Assembly: GCF_048066115.1 (NCBI RefSeq)
Contig: NZ_JBLTYX010000011.1
Location: 1 to 64,000 of the forward strand
Direction of reading: 5' to 3'
Length of the DNA stretch: 64,000 nt
DNA from: Niveispirillum sp048066115
GTDB taxonomy: Bacteria; Pseudomonadota; Alphaproteobacteria; Azospirillales; Azospirillaceae
Program-made: the position numbers and the translations under genes
The notes under the pieces: generated by a model
Told to the model about the DNA's origin: nothing
Database searches by the model: none
Seen by the model: only the letters and a program-made list of their open reading frames with translations
Shown: one piece after another, positions 1 through 8,543 of the stretch
Layout: every line of letters begins with the position of its first letter
How positions within the stretch are numbered: the stretch's first letter is position 1

Positions 1-3
1 GGT

Positions 4-1026
4 TTAGCCCAGCAGCGCGGTGATTTCTTCCAACGCCGCTTCCACATCGACCAGCGCGCCTGCCGGCGGCAACGGCTTGGCCAGCCGGGCCGTCGCCGCA
101 TCGGTCAGCGGTTTCACGGCCGCCGCGATCGGCGTCCATTCATCGACATCGCCATGGCTGGACAGCACGATATCCACGCCCGCCCCCTGCACGGCGGCGG
201 CGCGTTCGGCCAGGGTTCCCCCCAGGCTTTCCATATAGATGCAGTCGGAGATCAGGACGCCGTCGAAGCCGATGCGCTCGCGGATGATCTTGCGCACGGC
301 ATCCTTGGAAATGGTAGCCGGGTTCTCCGCATCCACGCCCGTATAGACGACATGGGCGACCATGGCCCAAGGGGCCGTGCGGTTCAGGCGGGCGAAGGGC
401 AGGAAATCCGTGCGATCCAGCTCGCCCAGGTCCGTGTCCACGAAGGGCCGGTCCTTGTGGCTGTCCACCAGGGCGCGGCCATGGCCGGGAATATGCTTGA
501 TGATCGGCGTGACGCCGACGGACGCCATGCCATCCATGAAGGCACGGGCCAGCACCGTCACCGTCTCCGGATCGGTCCCGAAGGCACGCTCGCCGATCAC
601 CGGGTCGGCACCCGCCACCGGCACGTCGGCCAGCGGCGCGCAATCGACCGTCACGCCATGCTGGCGCAGCAGGCTGCCGATGGCGGCCCCGTTCAGGCGG
701 GTGGCGCGCAATCCGGCCAGCGCATCCTTGGCATAGAGTCGGCCGAAGGCGGCGGGGGCGGGGAAGGCGGGCCAGACCGGCGGTTCCATGCGCTGATGCT
801 CGCCACCTTCGAAATCGATCAGGATGGGGGCGTCGGCGCGGCCCACGGCGTTGCGGAAATCATCGCACAGGCGGCGCACCTGGTCCGGGGTCTCGCAATT
901 GCGCTTGAACAGGATCAGGCCCAGCGGGTTGGCATCGCGGTAGAAGGCCTTCTGGTCGGCGTTCAGGACCGGATCGGGGGCGCCGAAAATGACGGCCAGC
1001 GGCCGCGACGAAGCGGGGGAAGCCAT
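4..1026 (-). CDS. nagZ: Beta-N-acetylhexosaminidase, glycoside hydrolase family 3
   Basis: NagZ removes N-acetylglucosamine from anhydromuropeptides in the cytoplasm during peptidoglycan recycling. The 340-residue protein has the family signature KHIPGHGR followed by DSH (the His/Asp pair of bacterial GH3 hexosaminidases). A later ISDCIYM segment sits where the family has SDD-L-x-M; the first Asp, the expected nucleophile, is kept. Length and lack of a signal peptide fit cytoplasmic NagZ. I start at the ATG ending at 1026 (MASPASS); an upstream extension to 1131 is possible but reads as low-conservation, Arg/Ala-rich sequence. It is divergent from the sensor gene that follows. Its 3' end lies at the window edge, so downstream partners are not visible. 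Confidence in family is high. Confidence 0.93.
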   Translation of the reverse strand: MASPASSRPLAVIFGAPDPVLNADQKAFYRDANPLGLILFKRNCETPDQVRRLCDDFRNAVGRADAPILIDFEGGEHQRMEPPVWPAFPAPAAFGRLYAKDALAGLRATRLNGAAIGSLLRQHGVTVDCAPLADVPVAGADPVIGERAFGTDPETVTVLARAFMDGMASVGVTPIIKHIPGHGRALVDSHKDRPFVDTDLGELDRTDFLPFARLNRTAPWAMVAHVVYTGVDAENPATISKDAVRKIIRERIGFDGVLISDCIYMESLGGTLAERAAAVQGAGVDIVLSSHGDVDEWTPIAAAVKPLTDAATARLAKPLPPAGALVDVEAALEEITALLG

Positions 1027-1186
1027 GATGCCTGCCTTGCATATTGTCCTGGGGAGCGGCCCGGCCGGCGACTGTTGCGCGAATGCCCGGCCCGCGCGCA
1101 AAGCCTTGATCCGCCCCGCCGATCCGATCAAGCCCTCCTTGCCGGATCAACGATATTGACGGTATGGTGACGTGCATGTGCGGGGG

Positions 1187-2767
1187 ATGTCATCGATTGT
1201 CCCTGGTGAACACACCAAAACCATGGAACAGCACAAGGCGCGCAAAAGACGCCAGGGGGCATGCAAGGTGGGATTGTCCAGACCCGATGTAAAGGCGGCC
1301 CTGAAACTTGGCGGACCCCTTGTCGCTGTGCTGGTGGCGGCGCTGTTTTTCATGGCGCTGGCGATTGATGACAAGGTCGATATTCAGATCGCCAATGCCA
1401 ACCGCACCGTTGAACGCGAGTTGGGTACCCTGGTCCAGAATGCCCGCAGCCAAAGCTCGGCCTTCGCTTCCACCAGTTTCATCGGCTATTCGGTGGGCCG
1501 CTATTATGGCTTCGCGTCGGCCTTCCAGCAGATTTCGCCTGATCCGGAGCGCGCGGCCTCCATCCTGCGCGCCGCATATCCGCCGGGCGACGCGGCCCCG
1601 GCCGACATCCCCGCCGCCCTGACCGCCTATGCCGCCGTGCATGACCGGTTCCATGCCAGTTTCCGCGACCTGCTGGCCTCCACCGTTTTCGACGACCTCT
1701 ATCTGATCGACCGGTTCGGGCGCGTCGTCTATTCCTTGCGCAAGGATGCCGCCTTCGGTGCCGACCTTGCGTCGGCCCGCCAGCGGGACTCAGCCCTGGG
1801 CGGCCTGTTCCGCGAGGTGATGGGGCGTATTCCCCAGGCGCAGAGCCCTGAGCAGGTGATGGTACTGACCCAGCCGCTACCGCTGGACCAGGGCCATGGC
1901 ATGCTGCTGGGCCGGCCCGTGGTCCGTCATGGCACGGTGGAAGGGGTGGTGGCTTTCCGCCTGCCCATCGCCGCGGTGCAGGAGCGGCTGGCCCGCATCA
2001 CCCAGGACGGGATCGGTTTCGCCCTGCTGGACCCCGCGGGCAACATGGTGACCAGCGCGCCGGCCGCGGACCGGCTGAAAGGCTGGGCCCGGCAGGATGC
2101 CAGCATGCTGGCGGATGGCGGATGGCGCTACATGGTGCTGTCCGATGGCGGCGTGCTGGCGGGTGGCCTCTCTTATATGAAGTGGCTGCTGCTGCTGGCC
2201 GGTGCCGGCGCCATCGCCCTGTTCCTGCGCGCCTTCCGTGATCCGGTACCCGTCCCGGAGCCGGCCACCCTGCCCATCGGCCCCTCGGCGCCGCTGGATG
2301 TGGCCCCGCCGCTGCTGGTGCCTGTGCCGACCCCCGAACGGGCCGAACCGGCCCCCGCCATACCGGCACCGGTTCCGGTGGCGGAGGAGGCGGAGCATCA
2401 TGAACAGGCCGAAGAGGGCGACCATGCCGCCGCCCTGGATGCCGATGAAGGGTACCGCCGCTGCATCGTCGATGTGATGACCCTGGCCCTGGATTATTGG
2501 CAGAAGGCCAAGCGCAAGGGCAAGATCGAGCTGGCGGAGGAAAGCGGCCTGTGGCGCGTCTATATGGACCGTTCCTCGCTGCAGACCCGCACGCTGGACA
2601 AGTATCTGCTGGTGGAGACGCTGCCCCGCAACCCGCGCTGGCGCGATGTGGTGCGCACGGCCGAATATGTGCTGCGCCATTGCGGTGAGCCGCCGGCCGA
2701 GCGTGAGGCGCTGGCGGCGGCTCTGGGCCGGATGAAACAGCATCTGCGCCAGGTGGAACGGGTCTGA
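1187..2767 (+). CDS. Membrane-anchored sensor-like protein with unrecognised C-terminal domain
   Basis: I do not recognise a named family. From the ATG at 1187 (a GTG at 1172 and an ATG at 1223 are alternatives) the protein is about 526 residues. A basic N-terminus precedes a first membrane segment (GGPLVAVLVAALFFMALAI). About 270 residues of presumed periplasmic sequence follow, which could be a Cache-like sensor. A second membrane segment (WLLLLAGAGAIALFL) leads to a long Pro/Ala/Val/Glu-rich linker and a compact C-terminal domain of about 100 residues (from YRRCIVDVMTLALDYWQ to the end), rich in Trp, Arg and helices. No HAMP, kinase, GGDEF or methyl-accepting region is visible, so the output is unknown. 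The methyltransferase gene begins only 8-29 bases downstream, so the two are probably co-transcribed. The layout suggests signal reception outside and an uncharacterised output inside. Confidence 0.6.
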   Translation: MSSIVPGEHTKTMEQHKARKRRQGACKVGLSRPDVKAALKLGGPLVAVLVAALFFMALAIDDKVDIQIANANRTVERELGTLVQNARSQSSAFASTSFIGYSVGRYYGFASAFQQISPDPERAASILRAAYPPGDAAPADIPAALTAYAAVHDRFHASFRDLLASTVFDDLYLIDRFGRVVYSLRKDAAFGADLASARQRDSALGGLFREVMGRIPQAQSPEQVMVLTQPLPLDQGHGMLLGRPVVRHGTVEGVVAFRLPIAAVQERLARITQDGIGFALLDPAGNMVTSAPAADRLKGWARQDASMLADGGWRYMVLSDGGVLAGGLSYMKWLLLLAGAGAIALFLRAFRDPVPVPEPATLPIGPSAPLDVAPPLLVPVPTPERAEPAPAIPAPVPVAEEAEHHEQAEEGDHAAALDADEGYRRCIVDVMTLALDYWQKAKRKGKIELAEESGLWRVYMDRSSLQTRTLDKYLLVETLPRNPRWRDVVRTAEYVLRHCGEPPAEREALAAALGRMKQHLRQVERV

Positions 2768-2796
2768 CCATCATCATGTCCAGGGAGCAACCAAGC

Positions 2797-3441
2797 ATGT
2801 CCCGCCCGCCGGTTTCCAGGCTGCTCTATCCCGGCGACCCCTATGAAGGGTTCGACCATCAGGCCTATCCCATGGACATCCAGGGATGGGGTGAGGAAAA
2901 CCCGATATTCCAGCACCTTATGGTCACCAACCGGCCCAGGACCATCATCGAGGTCGGGACCTGGAAGGGGCGTTCCGCCATCACGATGGCGCTGATCATG
3001 CGAAATCTCGGTATCGAGGGCGAGGTTGTGTGCGTCGACACGTTCCTGGGCTCGGTCGAACAATGGACGGACCCGGATTGCTATAAATCGCTGAATCACA
3101 GGCATGGATATCCGACGCTCTACTATCAGTTCCTGGCCAATGTCTGCCATACGGGAATGCAGAACTACATCACGCCCTTCCCGATCAGCAGCGATGCCGC
3201 CGCCCAATATCTGACCCAGAAGAACATCCAGGCCGATCTGGTCTATGTCGATGCCGGACACAGCTATCGGGAAGCGCTGAACGACATACAGCAATATTGG
3301 CCGCTGGTGCGTCCCGGCGGTGTGCTGCTGGGTGATGATTTCGTGGCGCCGGAGGTTCTGCGGGCCGTGGCCGATTTCGCCAACGCCAACGCCGTGACGG
3401 TCCAGTGCTACAAGGAAAAATACTTCTTCACGAAGGGGTGA
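2797..3441 (+). CDS. Class I SAM-dependent methyltransferase (Methyltransf_24 type)
   Basis: A predicted cytoplasmic SAM-dependent methyltransferase of about 214 residues; its substrate is unknown. The SAM-binding motif I is seen as IIEVGTWKGRSAI, followed by the acidic strand end VVCVDTF. ADLVYVDAGHSYREALNDI and PGGVLLGDDF are typical of the family that includes CmcI-like and sugar/polyketide O-methyltransferases. I prefer the ATG at 2797 because AGGGAG lies at a good distance upstream; the ATG at 2776 would add seven residues. It follows the membrane sensor gene closely on the same strand, so the pair is probably one transcript. About 280 bases of non-coding DNA separate it from the TonB receptor. 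Confidence 0.78.
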   Translation: MSRPPVSRLLYPGDPYEGFDHQAYPMDIQGWGEENPIFQHLMVTNRPRTIIEVGTWKGRSAITMALIMRNLGIEGEVVCVDTFLGSVEQWTDPDCYKSLNHRHGYPTLYYQFLANVCHTGMQNYITPFPISSDAAAQYLTQKNIQADLVYVDAGHSYREALNDIQQYWPLVRPGGVLLGDDFVAPEVLRAVADFANANAVTVQCYKEKYFFTKG

Positions 3442-3724
3442 GGCGTGTGACGGGTTGCCGCCAATCGCCATCCATGGGCGCGACTCCAATAGAAGCAATG
3501 TAATGTTACAGTTCCAATCGAGAATCAGAAACAAAATTCCGTATTTTTCCGTCATTTTCGGCGTTCTGCCGGAACCGACCTTTCGGAAATCCCGCATTCC
3601 GCTTTCCTGAAGCCCACCAGCCGGGACCAACCCGACACGTTCGGGGCACCCGCAACGGAGATCCGTGCCAGCGACCTATCGCGAAGGCACGAGGCGAACA
3701 GGGCTTACTGAGGAGGCACAGGTC
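3442..3724 (+). promoter_or_regulatory. Leader region of the TonB receptor with a candidate operator
   Basis: This 283-base gap precedes the receptor gene. At 3499-3510 it holds TGTAATGTTACA, an inverted repeat with TGTAA/TTACA arms around two bases, the size of a transcription-factor half-site pair. A strong ribosome binding site (GAGGAGG) lies at about 3710-3716, just upstream of the ATG at 3725. No clear -35/-10 pair or terminator is evident. The operator role is inference from position and symmetry only. Confidence 0.35.
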
Positions 3725-6373
3725 ATGCAGTTCAAAAAGATGCTCATGCGCGGCACCGCCAGCGCGATCGCCATGATGGCCATCGCCGCGACGGCCCATG
3801 CGCAGGGCGCGCCGGCAGCCGGCAGCAGCGGTGGCGAGATCGAAGAGATCGTGGTCACCGGCATCCGCGCCAGCCTGGTGCAGTCGCTGAACACCAAGCG
3901 CAATGCCGACGCCATCGTCGATGCCATCTCGGCCGAGGATATCGGCAAGTTCCCCGACAAGAATGTCGCGGAATCGCTGTCTCATCTGCCGGGCGTGCAG
4001 GTCGACCGTGATTTCGGCGAAGGCGAGCGCGTGGCCATCCGCGGCACCGACCCGGCGCTGAACCGCACCCTGCTGAACGGCCAGACCGTGGCCTCGACCG
4101 ACTGGTTCATCCTGGATGCGCCCGGCCGCACCTTCAACTATGCCATGCTGGCGCCGGAAGTGGTCGGCCAGCTGGAGGTCTACAAGTCGCCGGAAGCCCG
4201 CATCGACGAAGGCTCCATCGGCGGCACCGTCATCCTGCATACGCGCCGTCCGCTGGATCTCGATCCGCTGACGCTGAACGCCTCGCTGGAATATGCCTAT
4301 AACGACCGGTCGGAAAAGGGCTCGCCCAACGCGTCGGGCCTGTTCTCCTGGTCCAATGACAGCTCCACCTTCGGCGTCCTGGCCTCGGTCACGCACCAGG
4401 AACAGGATATCCGTCGCGACGGGTTCGAGAGCCTGGGCTATCCCACGGTGACCCTGCCGGGCGGCGGCACGGCCATCATGCCCAACGTCATCAACTCCGC
4501 CCTGTTCGAGCAGAAGCGCGAGCGCACCGGCGGCACGCTCGCCATCCAGGCCAAGCCCAGCGACAACCTGGAAATCAACGCCACGGGCCTCTACGTCAAG
4601 GGCACCTACGACAACCTCAACCAGAGCCGCTACTACTTCAACAATTTCCGGGGCACGCCGAACAACGCCGTGGTCAAGGACGGGGTGGTGGTTTCCGGCT
4701 CCTACACCAATGCCGGAACGCCGACGGCGGGCCTGATGCTGCTGGACGCCATCGCGCGTGAAAGCACCATCGAGACCTATGCCACCGACCTGAAGGTCGA
4801 TTATACGGGCGACGCCTTCAAGGCCAGCTTCCAGGGCGGCTATACCAAGTCCACCGGCGGTACCAAGCAGCAATATTTCGGCGAGTTCGAACAGCTGGTC
4901 GGCTACAGCTTTGACATTTCCGGCAATAACGGCCTGGCGTCGGTCACGCCCGAAAAGTCGCCAACCAGCGCCCAGGGTATCGGGCTTGGCTTCGCGCCCT
5001 ACGTTGAGCAGCCGACCTCAGACGAGGAGACCTATGCCCAGGCCGATGTCACTCGCGACGTGGATTTGGGATTGCTGAACGCCATCCGCTTCGGCGTCAA
5101 GTACCGCAAGCATGAGACCACGCAGGACTCCCAGCGCCGTAACGCCAAGACCGCGTCCGACCCGTTCGCGAACTTCGCCGGCGGAGAGACGCCGGACGGC
5201 TACATGAGCGGTCTGAATGTCAACGACGCCTTGAAGAACTGGGTTGTCGTTGACAGGGACAAGTTGAAGAAATTCTTCACGGACCGCCCGGACAACCAGT
5301 TCAATTCGCTGACGATCTATGACTTCCTGCCCAGCATTTTCGCTGTCGAAGAGGAAATCTGGTCCGGCTATACGCAGGCCAATTTTGAGGGCGACGGCTT
5401 CCGGGGCAATGTCGGCTTGCGCTATGTGCACACAGACCAGACAAGCAGGGGGCCGCGCGACCTTCTGGGCGGGGTCATCGGCGACGGGTTCACGCCGCCG
5501 CCCGGCGATCCGCCTGCGCCGCCGCGTCAGATCGTGAATGTTGCCTTGGACAAGTCCTATGACGATTTCCTGCCCAGCCTCAACCTGGCTTTCGACGTGA
5601 ATGAGAAGAGCATTCTGCGGTTCTCCGCGTCGCGTGTTATGGCCCGCGCCAACTACGCTGACCTGTCGACCTTCCTGGAGGTCAATAATACATTGCATAC
5701 GGCTAATGGCGGCAATCCGGACCTGGACCCGTACCGCGCCAACAGCTTCGATGCTTCGTTTGAGTATTATCTCGACAAGGTGTCGCTGGTGTCGGCCACG
5801 CTGTTCTACAAGGATATCGGTTCCTACATCTATCGTGCGACCAGCACGGAGATGCTGATCAACACCGATACCAACCCGCTGACCAACCCGGGTGGCACCA
5901 CCATCCCGCAGGCCTTCGAGGTCAGCCGTCCGCGCAATGGCGGGTCGGCGGAGATCAAGGGCTTCGAACTGGCCTATCGCGGCGACATCTACGAGAATTT
6001 CGGTATCGAAGCCTCGTACACCTTTGCCGACAGCGAGACGGCCGATGCCTCCGTGGCCCTGCCCTTCAGCTCCAAGCATTCCTTCACGCTGACGCCGTAC
6101 TATGAAGACGACATGTTCAGCGCGCGGGTGACCTACTCCTACCGGTCCAAGTATTTCCGCGAGGTCAACCGTGCGACCTCGGTGATCAATGACGGCTACA
6201 ACCAGCTTGATGCGTCGCTGACCGTGAACGTGACGGAGCAGATCGCGCTGACGGCCCAGGCCCAGAACCTGCTGGACGAGACGCAGTATCAGTATGTCGG
6301 CAACCGGAACGTCCCGTTCGCCGCCTACAAGAACGGCCGCCGCTTCTTCGGTGGCGTCCGCTTCTCCTACTGA
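3725..6373 (+). CDS. TonB-dependent receptor, Caulobacter/Xanthomonas type
   Basis: An outer-membrane, energy-coupled importer for a large substrate, possibly an oligosaccharide by analogy with this receptor class; the substrate cannot be read from the sequence. The start at 3725 follows GAGGAGG and gives a signal peptide (MQFKKMLMRGTASAIAMMAI, cleavage after AHA). The plug begins with EEIVVTGIRASLVQSLNTKR, then AISAEDIGKFPDKNVAESL and GVQVDRDFGEGERVAIRG, diagnostic of the TonB-Xanth-Caul subfamily. The roughly 880-residue length, repeated aromatic beta-strands and final F-x-x-GVRFSY (terminal aromatic) are those of a 22-strand barrel. No TonB, ExbBD or sugar enzymes are adjacent. A canonical terminator follows at 6448-6478, so it is probably monocistronic. 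Confidence 0.95.
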   Translation: MQFKKMLMRGTASAIAMMAIAATAHAQGAPAAGSSGGEIEEIVVTGIRASLVQSLNTKRNADAIVDAISAEDIGKFPDKNVAESLSHLPGVQVDRDFGEGERVAIRGTDPALNRTLLNGQTVASTDWFILDAPGRTFNYAMLAPEVVGQLEVYKSPEARIDEGSIGGTVILHTRRPLDLDPLTLNASLEYAYNDRSEKGSPNASGLFSWSNDSSTFGVLASVTHQEQDIRRDGFESLGYPTVTLPGGGTAIMPNVINSALFEQKRERTGGTLAIQAKPSDNLEINATGLYVKGTYDNLNQSRYYFNNFRGTPNNAVVKDGVVVSGSYTNAGTPTAGLMLLDAIARESTIETYATDLKVDYTGDAFKASFQGGYTKSTGGTKQQYFGEFEQLVGYSFDISGNNGLASVTPEKSPTSAQGIGLGFAPYVEQPTSDEETYAQADVTRDVDLGLLNAIRFGVKYRKHETTQDSQRRNAKTASDPFANFAGGETPDGYMSGLNVNDALKNWVVVDRDKLKKFFTDRPDNQFNSLTIYDFLPSIFAVEEEIWSGYTQANFEGDGFRGNVGLRYVHTDQTSRGPRDLLGGVIGDGFTPPPGDPPAPPRQIVNVALDKSYDDFLPSLNLAFDVNEKSILRFSASRVMARANYADLSTFLEVNNTLHTANGGNPDLDPYRANSFDASFEYYLDKVSLVSATLFYKDIGSYIYRATSTEMLINTDTNPLTNPGGTTIPQAFEVSRPRNGGSAEIKGFELAYRGDIYENFGIEASYTFADSETADASVALPFSSKHSFTLTPYYEDDMFSARVTYSYRSKYFREVNRATSVINDGYNQLDASLTVNVTEQIALTAQAQNLLDETQYQYVGNRNVPFAAYKNGRRFFGGVRFSY

Positions 6374-6447
6374 GTGTGAGTTTCGGGAGGCACCAGGGTT
6401 CGGCGCCTTCCGGTTCCTCTTCTTGATCGAGGCATCTCCCCGACTGT

Positions 6448-6478
6448 CCGGCCATCCGCAAGGGTGGCCGGCTTTTTT
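6448..6478 (+). terminator. Rho-independent terminator of the TonB receptor gene
   Basis: CCGGCCA (6448-6454) pairs with TGGCCGG (6465-6471). A T-G pair and two C-G pairs extend the stem inward to a GCAA tetraloop (6458-6461). Six T residues follow at 6473-6478. This is a textbook intrinsic terminator 75 bases after the receptor stop codon, and it also separates that gene from the convergent TetR gene. Confidence 0.9.
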
Positions 6479-6505
6479 GGTTCCGGGTGGCAAGGTCCGG
6501 GCGGA

Positions 6506-7108
6506 TCAGATTTCCGTCTTCAGCGCATCGAATGTTTCGTGCAGCAGTTCTGCGATGGGGCGCTGCCCATTCTCCCGGTTCAGGGCCTCGAAGGCCAGAC
6601 GCATGGCGCCGATGGCCATCATGGCGACAAGCCGCAGGGCGGTTTCGCGTTCCGGCGCCGGCCACAATTCGCGCAGGGCGGCGAACAGCACCTTTTCATG
6701 CTGGATATAGCTGGCCTGCTTGCGGGCCTGGACCACCTCGCTCGACCGCATGATGCGGTCGATGGCCAGCATCTCCTCGGCCGGATACGGCGCACAGACC
6801 TTGATTACGGCGTCGCGGACGGCGTCCAGCGGGCGCTGGTCGCGGGGCGCCTCCAACAGATGGGTGACGATCATCTCGCCCATGCCGCTCTGCAGGGACA
6901 GCAGGATCTCGTCCTTGGATTTGAAATAATAGAAGAAGGTCCGGCGGGAGATGCCCGCTTCAGCCGCGATCTCGTCAAGGGTCGTGGCCTCGTATCCCTT
7001 CTCGATGAACAGGCACATGCCCGCATCGGTGATGCGCCGCAGGGTCTCGCGACGCTTGCGCTCACGCACGCCTTCGCCGGCTGTGACGTTATCGCTGACG
7101 CTGGTCAT
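6506..7108 (-). CDS. TetR/AcrR family transcriptional regulator
   Basis: A 200-residue one-component repressor. The N-terminal helix-turn-helix is clear: IEKGYEATTLDEIAAEAGISRRTFFYYF is the classic TetR DNA-binding segment, at residues 35-62. The C-terminal ligand-binding half is all-helical and poorly conserved, so the ligand is unknown. The gene is divergent from the SDR oxidoreductase at 7185. The 76-base gap between them contains two 16-base direct repeats (7127-7142 and 7150-7165) likely to be its operators. The simplest reading is a self-regulating repressor controlling the neighbouring oxidoreductase and perhaps the small membrane protein after it. Confidence 0.92.
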   Translation of the reverse strand: MTSVSDNVTAGEGVRERKRRETLRRITDAGMCLFIEKGYEATTLDEIAAEAGISRRTFFYYFKSKDEILLSLQSGMGEMIVTHLLEAPRDQRPLDAVRDAVIKVCAPYPAEEMLAIDRIMRSSEVVQARKQASYIQHEKVLFAALRELWPAPERETALRLVAMMAIGAMRLAFEALNRENGQRPIAELLHETFDALKTEI

Positions 7109-7126
7109 GGAATGGCCCTTGAAAAA

Positions 7127-7165
7127 TTACACTCAGTGCGATATTTATTTTACACCAAGTGCGAT
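7127..7165. promoter_or_regulatory. Twin direct-repeat operator candidate between TetR and SDR genes
   Basis: TTACACTCAGTGCGAT (7127-7142) recurs as TTACACCAAGTGCGAT (7150-7165), 14 of 16 bases identical and 23 bases apart. Each copy contains a short inverted repeat (CACTCAGTG; CAC-CAA-GTG). The AT-rich ATATTTATTT between them could hold a -10 element. The position midway between a TetR gene and its divergent neighbour is where such repressors usually bind. The binding role is inferred. Confidence 0.6.
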
Positions 7166-7184
7166 TTTTGGGAAAGACATCAGC

Positions 7185-8096
7185 ATGACGAAATGGACCG
7201 TGGCGGACATTCCCGCCCAGAAGGGTCGGGTGGCCGTGGTTACCGGCACGGGCGGGTTGGGGTTTGAAGATGCTTTGGCGCTGGCGCGGGCCGGTGCGAA
7301 TGTCATCATCGCGGGCCGCAATCCGCAGAAGGGGGCGGCGGCGGTCGCCAAGATCCGTACCGAGGTGCCGGCCGCAACGGTGCAATTTGAACCGCTCGAC
7401 CTTGCCAGCCTGCGGTCCGTCGCGGAATTCGGCACCCGGTTGCGGGACCGGATGGAAAGGCTGGACCTGTTGATCAACAATGCCGCGGTGATGATGCCGC
7501 CCCACCGGCAAGTGTCGGCGGATGGTTTTGAGCTGCAGATGGCGACCAACTATCTGGGCCATTTCGCGCTGACGGCGGCGCTCCTGCCGTTGCTGCGGGC
7601 GGGGACGGATGCGCGCGTGATAACGCTGTCCAGCGTCGCGGCCCGGGAGGGGGCGATCGATTTCGGCGATCTGAATGCGCAGCGACGTTACAATCCGATG
7701 GCGGTTTACAGCCAGTCGAAGCTCGCCTGCCTGATGTTCGCCCTGGAGCTTCAGCGGCGCAGCGATTCGGGCGGCTGGGGCCTTTCCAGCATCGCCGCGC
7801 ATCCGGGCATTTCCCGCACCGATCTGCTGCACAATGCCCCCGGCCGCCGCAGTGCCGTCGGTATCGCGCGAAGCCTGCTGTGGTTCCTGTTCCAGCCGGC
7901 GGCGCAGGGGGCCCTGCCCACGCTGTTCGCGGCAACCGCACCGCAGGCCAGGGGCGGCGCCTATTACGGGCCGGACCGGTTCAGCGAAACCAGGGGATAT
8001 CCGGCCGAAGCCAGGATACCGCCGCAGGCATTGGACGCTGTGGCCACGAACCGCCTGTGGACATTATCGGAGGAAATGACGGGCACGCCCCTGTGA
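7185..8096 (+). CDS. Short-chain dehydrogenase/reductase
   Basis: An NAD(P)-dependent oxidoreductase of the retinol-dehydrogenase-like SDR branch, 303 residues, substrate unknown. The start at 7185 (MTKWTVADIP) gives the conventional beginning. The cofactor loop reads VVTGTGGLGFEDA, one residue shorter than the usual TG-x3-G-x-G. NNAAVM follows the fourth strand. The catalytic serine is in LSSVAA, and Tyr/Lys are in YSQSK (Y-x3-K). The ending, with an AAHPGISRTDL segment and a long C-terminal helix region, fits reductases acting on lipids or aromatic aldehydes. It is divergent from the TetR gene and probably controlled by it. The small membrane protein gene follows after 34 bases. Confidence 0.92.
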   Translation: MTKWTVADIPAQKGRVAVVTGTGGLGFEDALALARAGANVIIAGRNPQKGAAAVAKIRTEVPAATVQFEPLDLASLRSVAEFGTRLRDRMERLDLLINNAAVMMPPHRQVSADGFELQMATNYLGHFALTAALLPLLRAGTDARVITLSSVAAREGAIDFGDLNAQRRYNPMAVYSQSKLACLMFALELQRRSDSGGWGLSSIAAHPGISRTDLLHNAPGRRSAVGIARSLLWFLFQPAAQGALPTLFAATAPQARGGAYYGPDRFSETRGYPAEARIPPQALDAVATNRLWTLSEEMTGTPL

Positions 8097-8130
8097 GGTC
8101 GGGTCCGTCATCGGCGACAGGGATCATAGA

Positions 8131-8496
8131 ATGCAGAAATACATCATCCACGCGGCCTTCGGCTGGCTGACCCTCAGCGGCGTCTTGCATTTCATCATCG
8201 ATGTGGCGGCGCAGTATGTGCGGGGAAAGCGGGTCCCCGGTGCGGAGACGACCCTGTATTACGGACTGAATTCCGCCTTCGCCCTGGGGCAGGTGGTGTT
8301 CGGGGTTCTGGGCCTCTATGTGGCCTGGCGCGCCCTGGACCTGATCAGCGGGATGCCGGCCCTGGTCCTGTCGGCGGTCGCGGGCGCCGGATGGCTGGCG
8401 CTTGCCTTTTTCTTCATGGAGTACCGGGAACCCAGGCTGGCGGTCGGCATCTACTGCCTGCTCATCATCGCCGCCATCGCCACAAGCACGCGGTGA
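8131..8496 (+). CDS. Small integral membrane protein, function unknown
   Basis: A 121-residue protein with about four hydrophobic segments (IIHAAFGWLTLSGVLHFIID, LNSAFALGQVVFGVLGLYVA, ALVLSAVAGAGWLALAFFF and GIYCLLIIAAIA). Short polar loops join them; one is basic (YVRGKRVPGAET). No enzyme motif is seen. It starts 34 bases after the SDR stop codon on the same strand, so it is likely to be co-regulated by the TetR protein. I cannot assign a family; a transporter accessory or stress-membrane role would be a guess. Confidence 0.7.
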   Translation: MQKYIIHAAFGWLTLSGVLHFIIDVAAQYVRGKRVPGAETTLYYGLNSAFALGQVVFGVLGLYVAWRALDLISGMPALVLSAVAGAGWLALAFFFMEYREPRLAVGIYCLLIIAAIATSTR

Positions 8497-8499
8497 GAT

Positions 8500-8531
8500 G
8501 GGGCCGGGATGCATGATTTGCACCCGGCCCC
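8500..8531. terminator. Hairpin between convergent genes (membrane protein and livF)
   Basis: GGGGCCGGG (8500-8508) pairs perfectly with CCCGGCCCC (8523-8531) around a 14-base loop. It fills the 47-base gap between two convergent genes. There is no T-run, so it may act as a transcriptional roadblock or a factor-assisted terminator rather than a classical intrinsic one. Confidence 0.5.
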
Positions 8532-8543
8532 GCCTGCACCTGA

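Noticed and set aside
6951..7184. A 78-codon N-terminal extension of the SDR gene
   Set aside because: It would run antisense through the start of the TetR gene and through the operator repeats; the protein family starts at the ATG at 7185.
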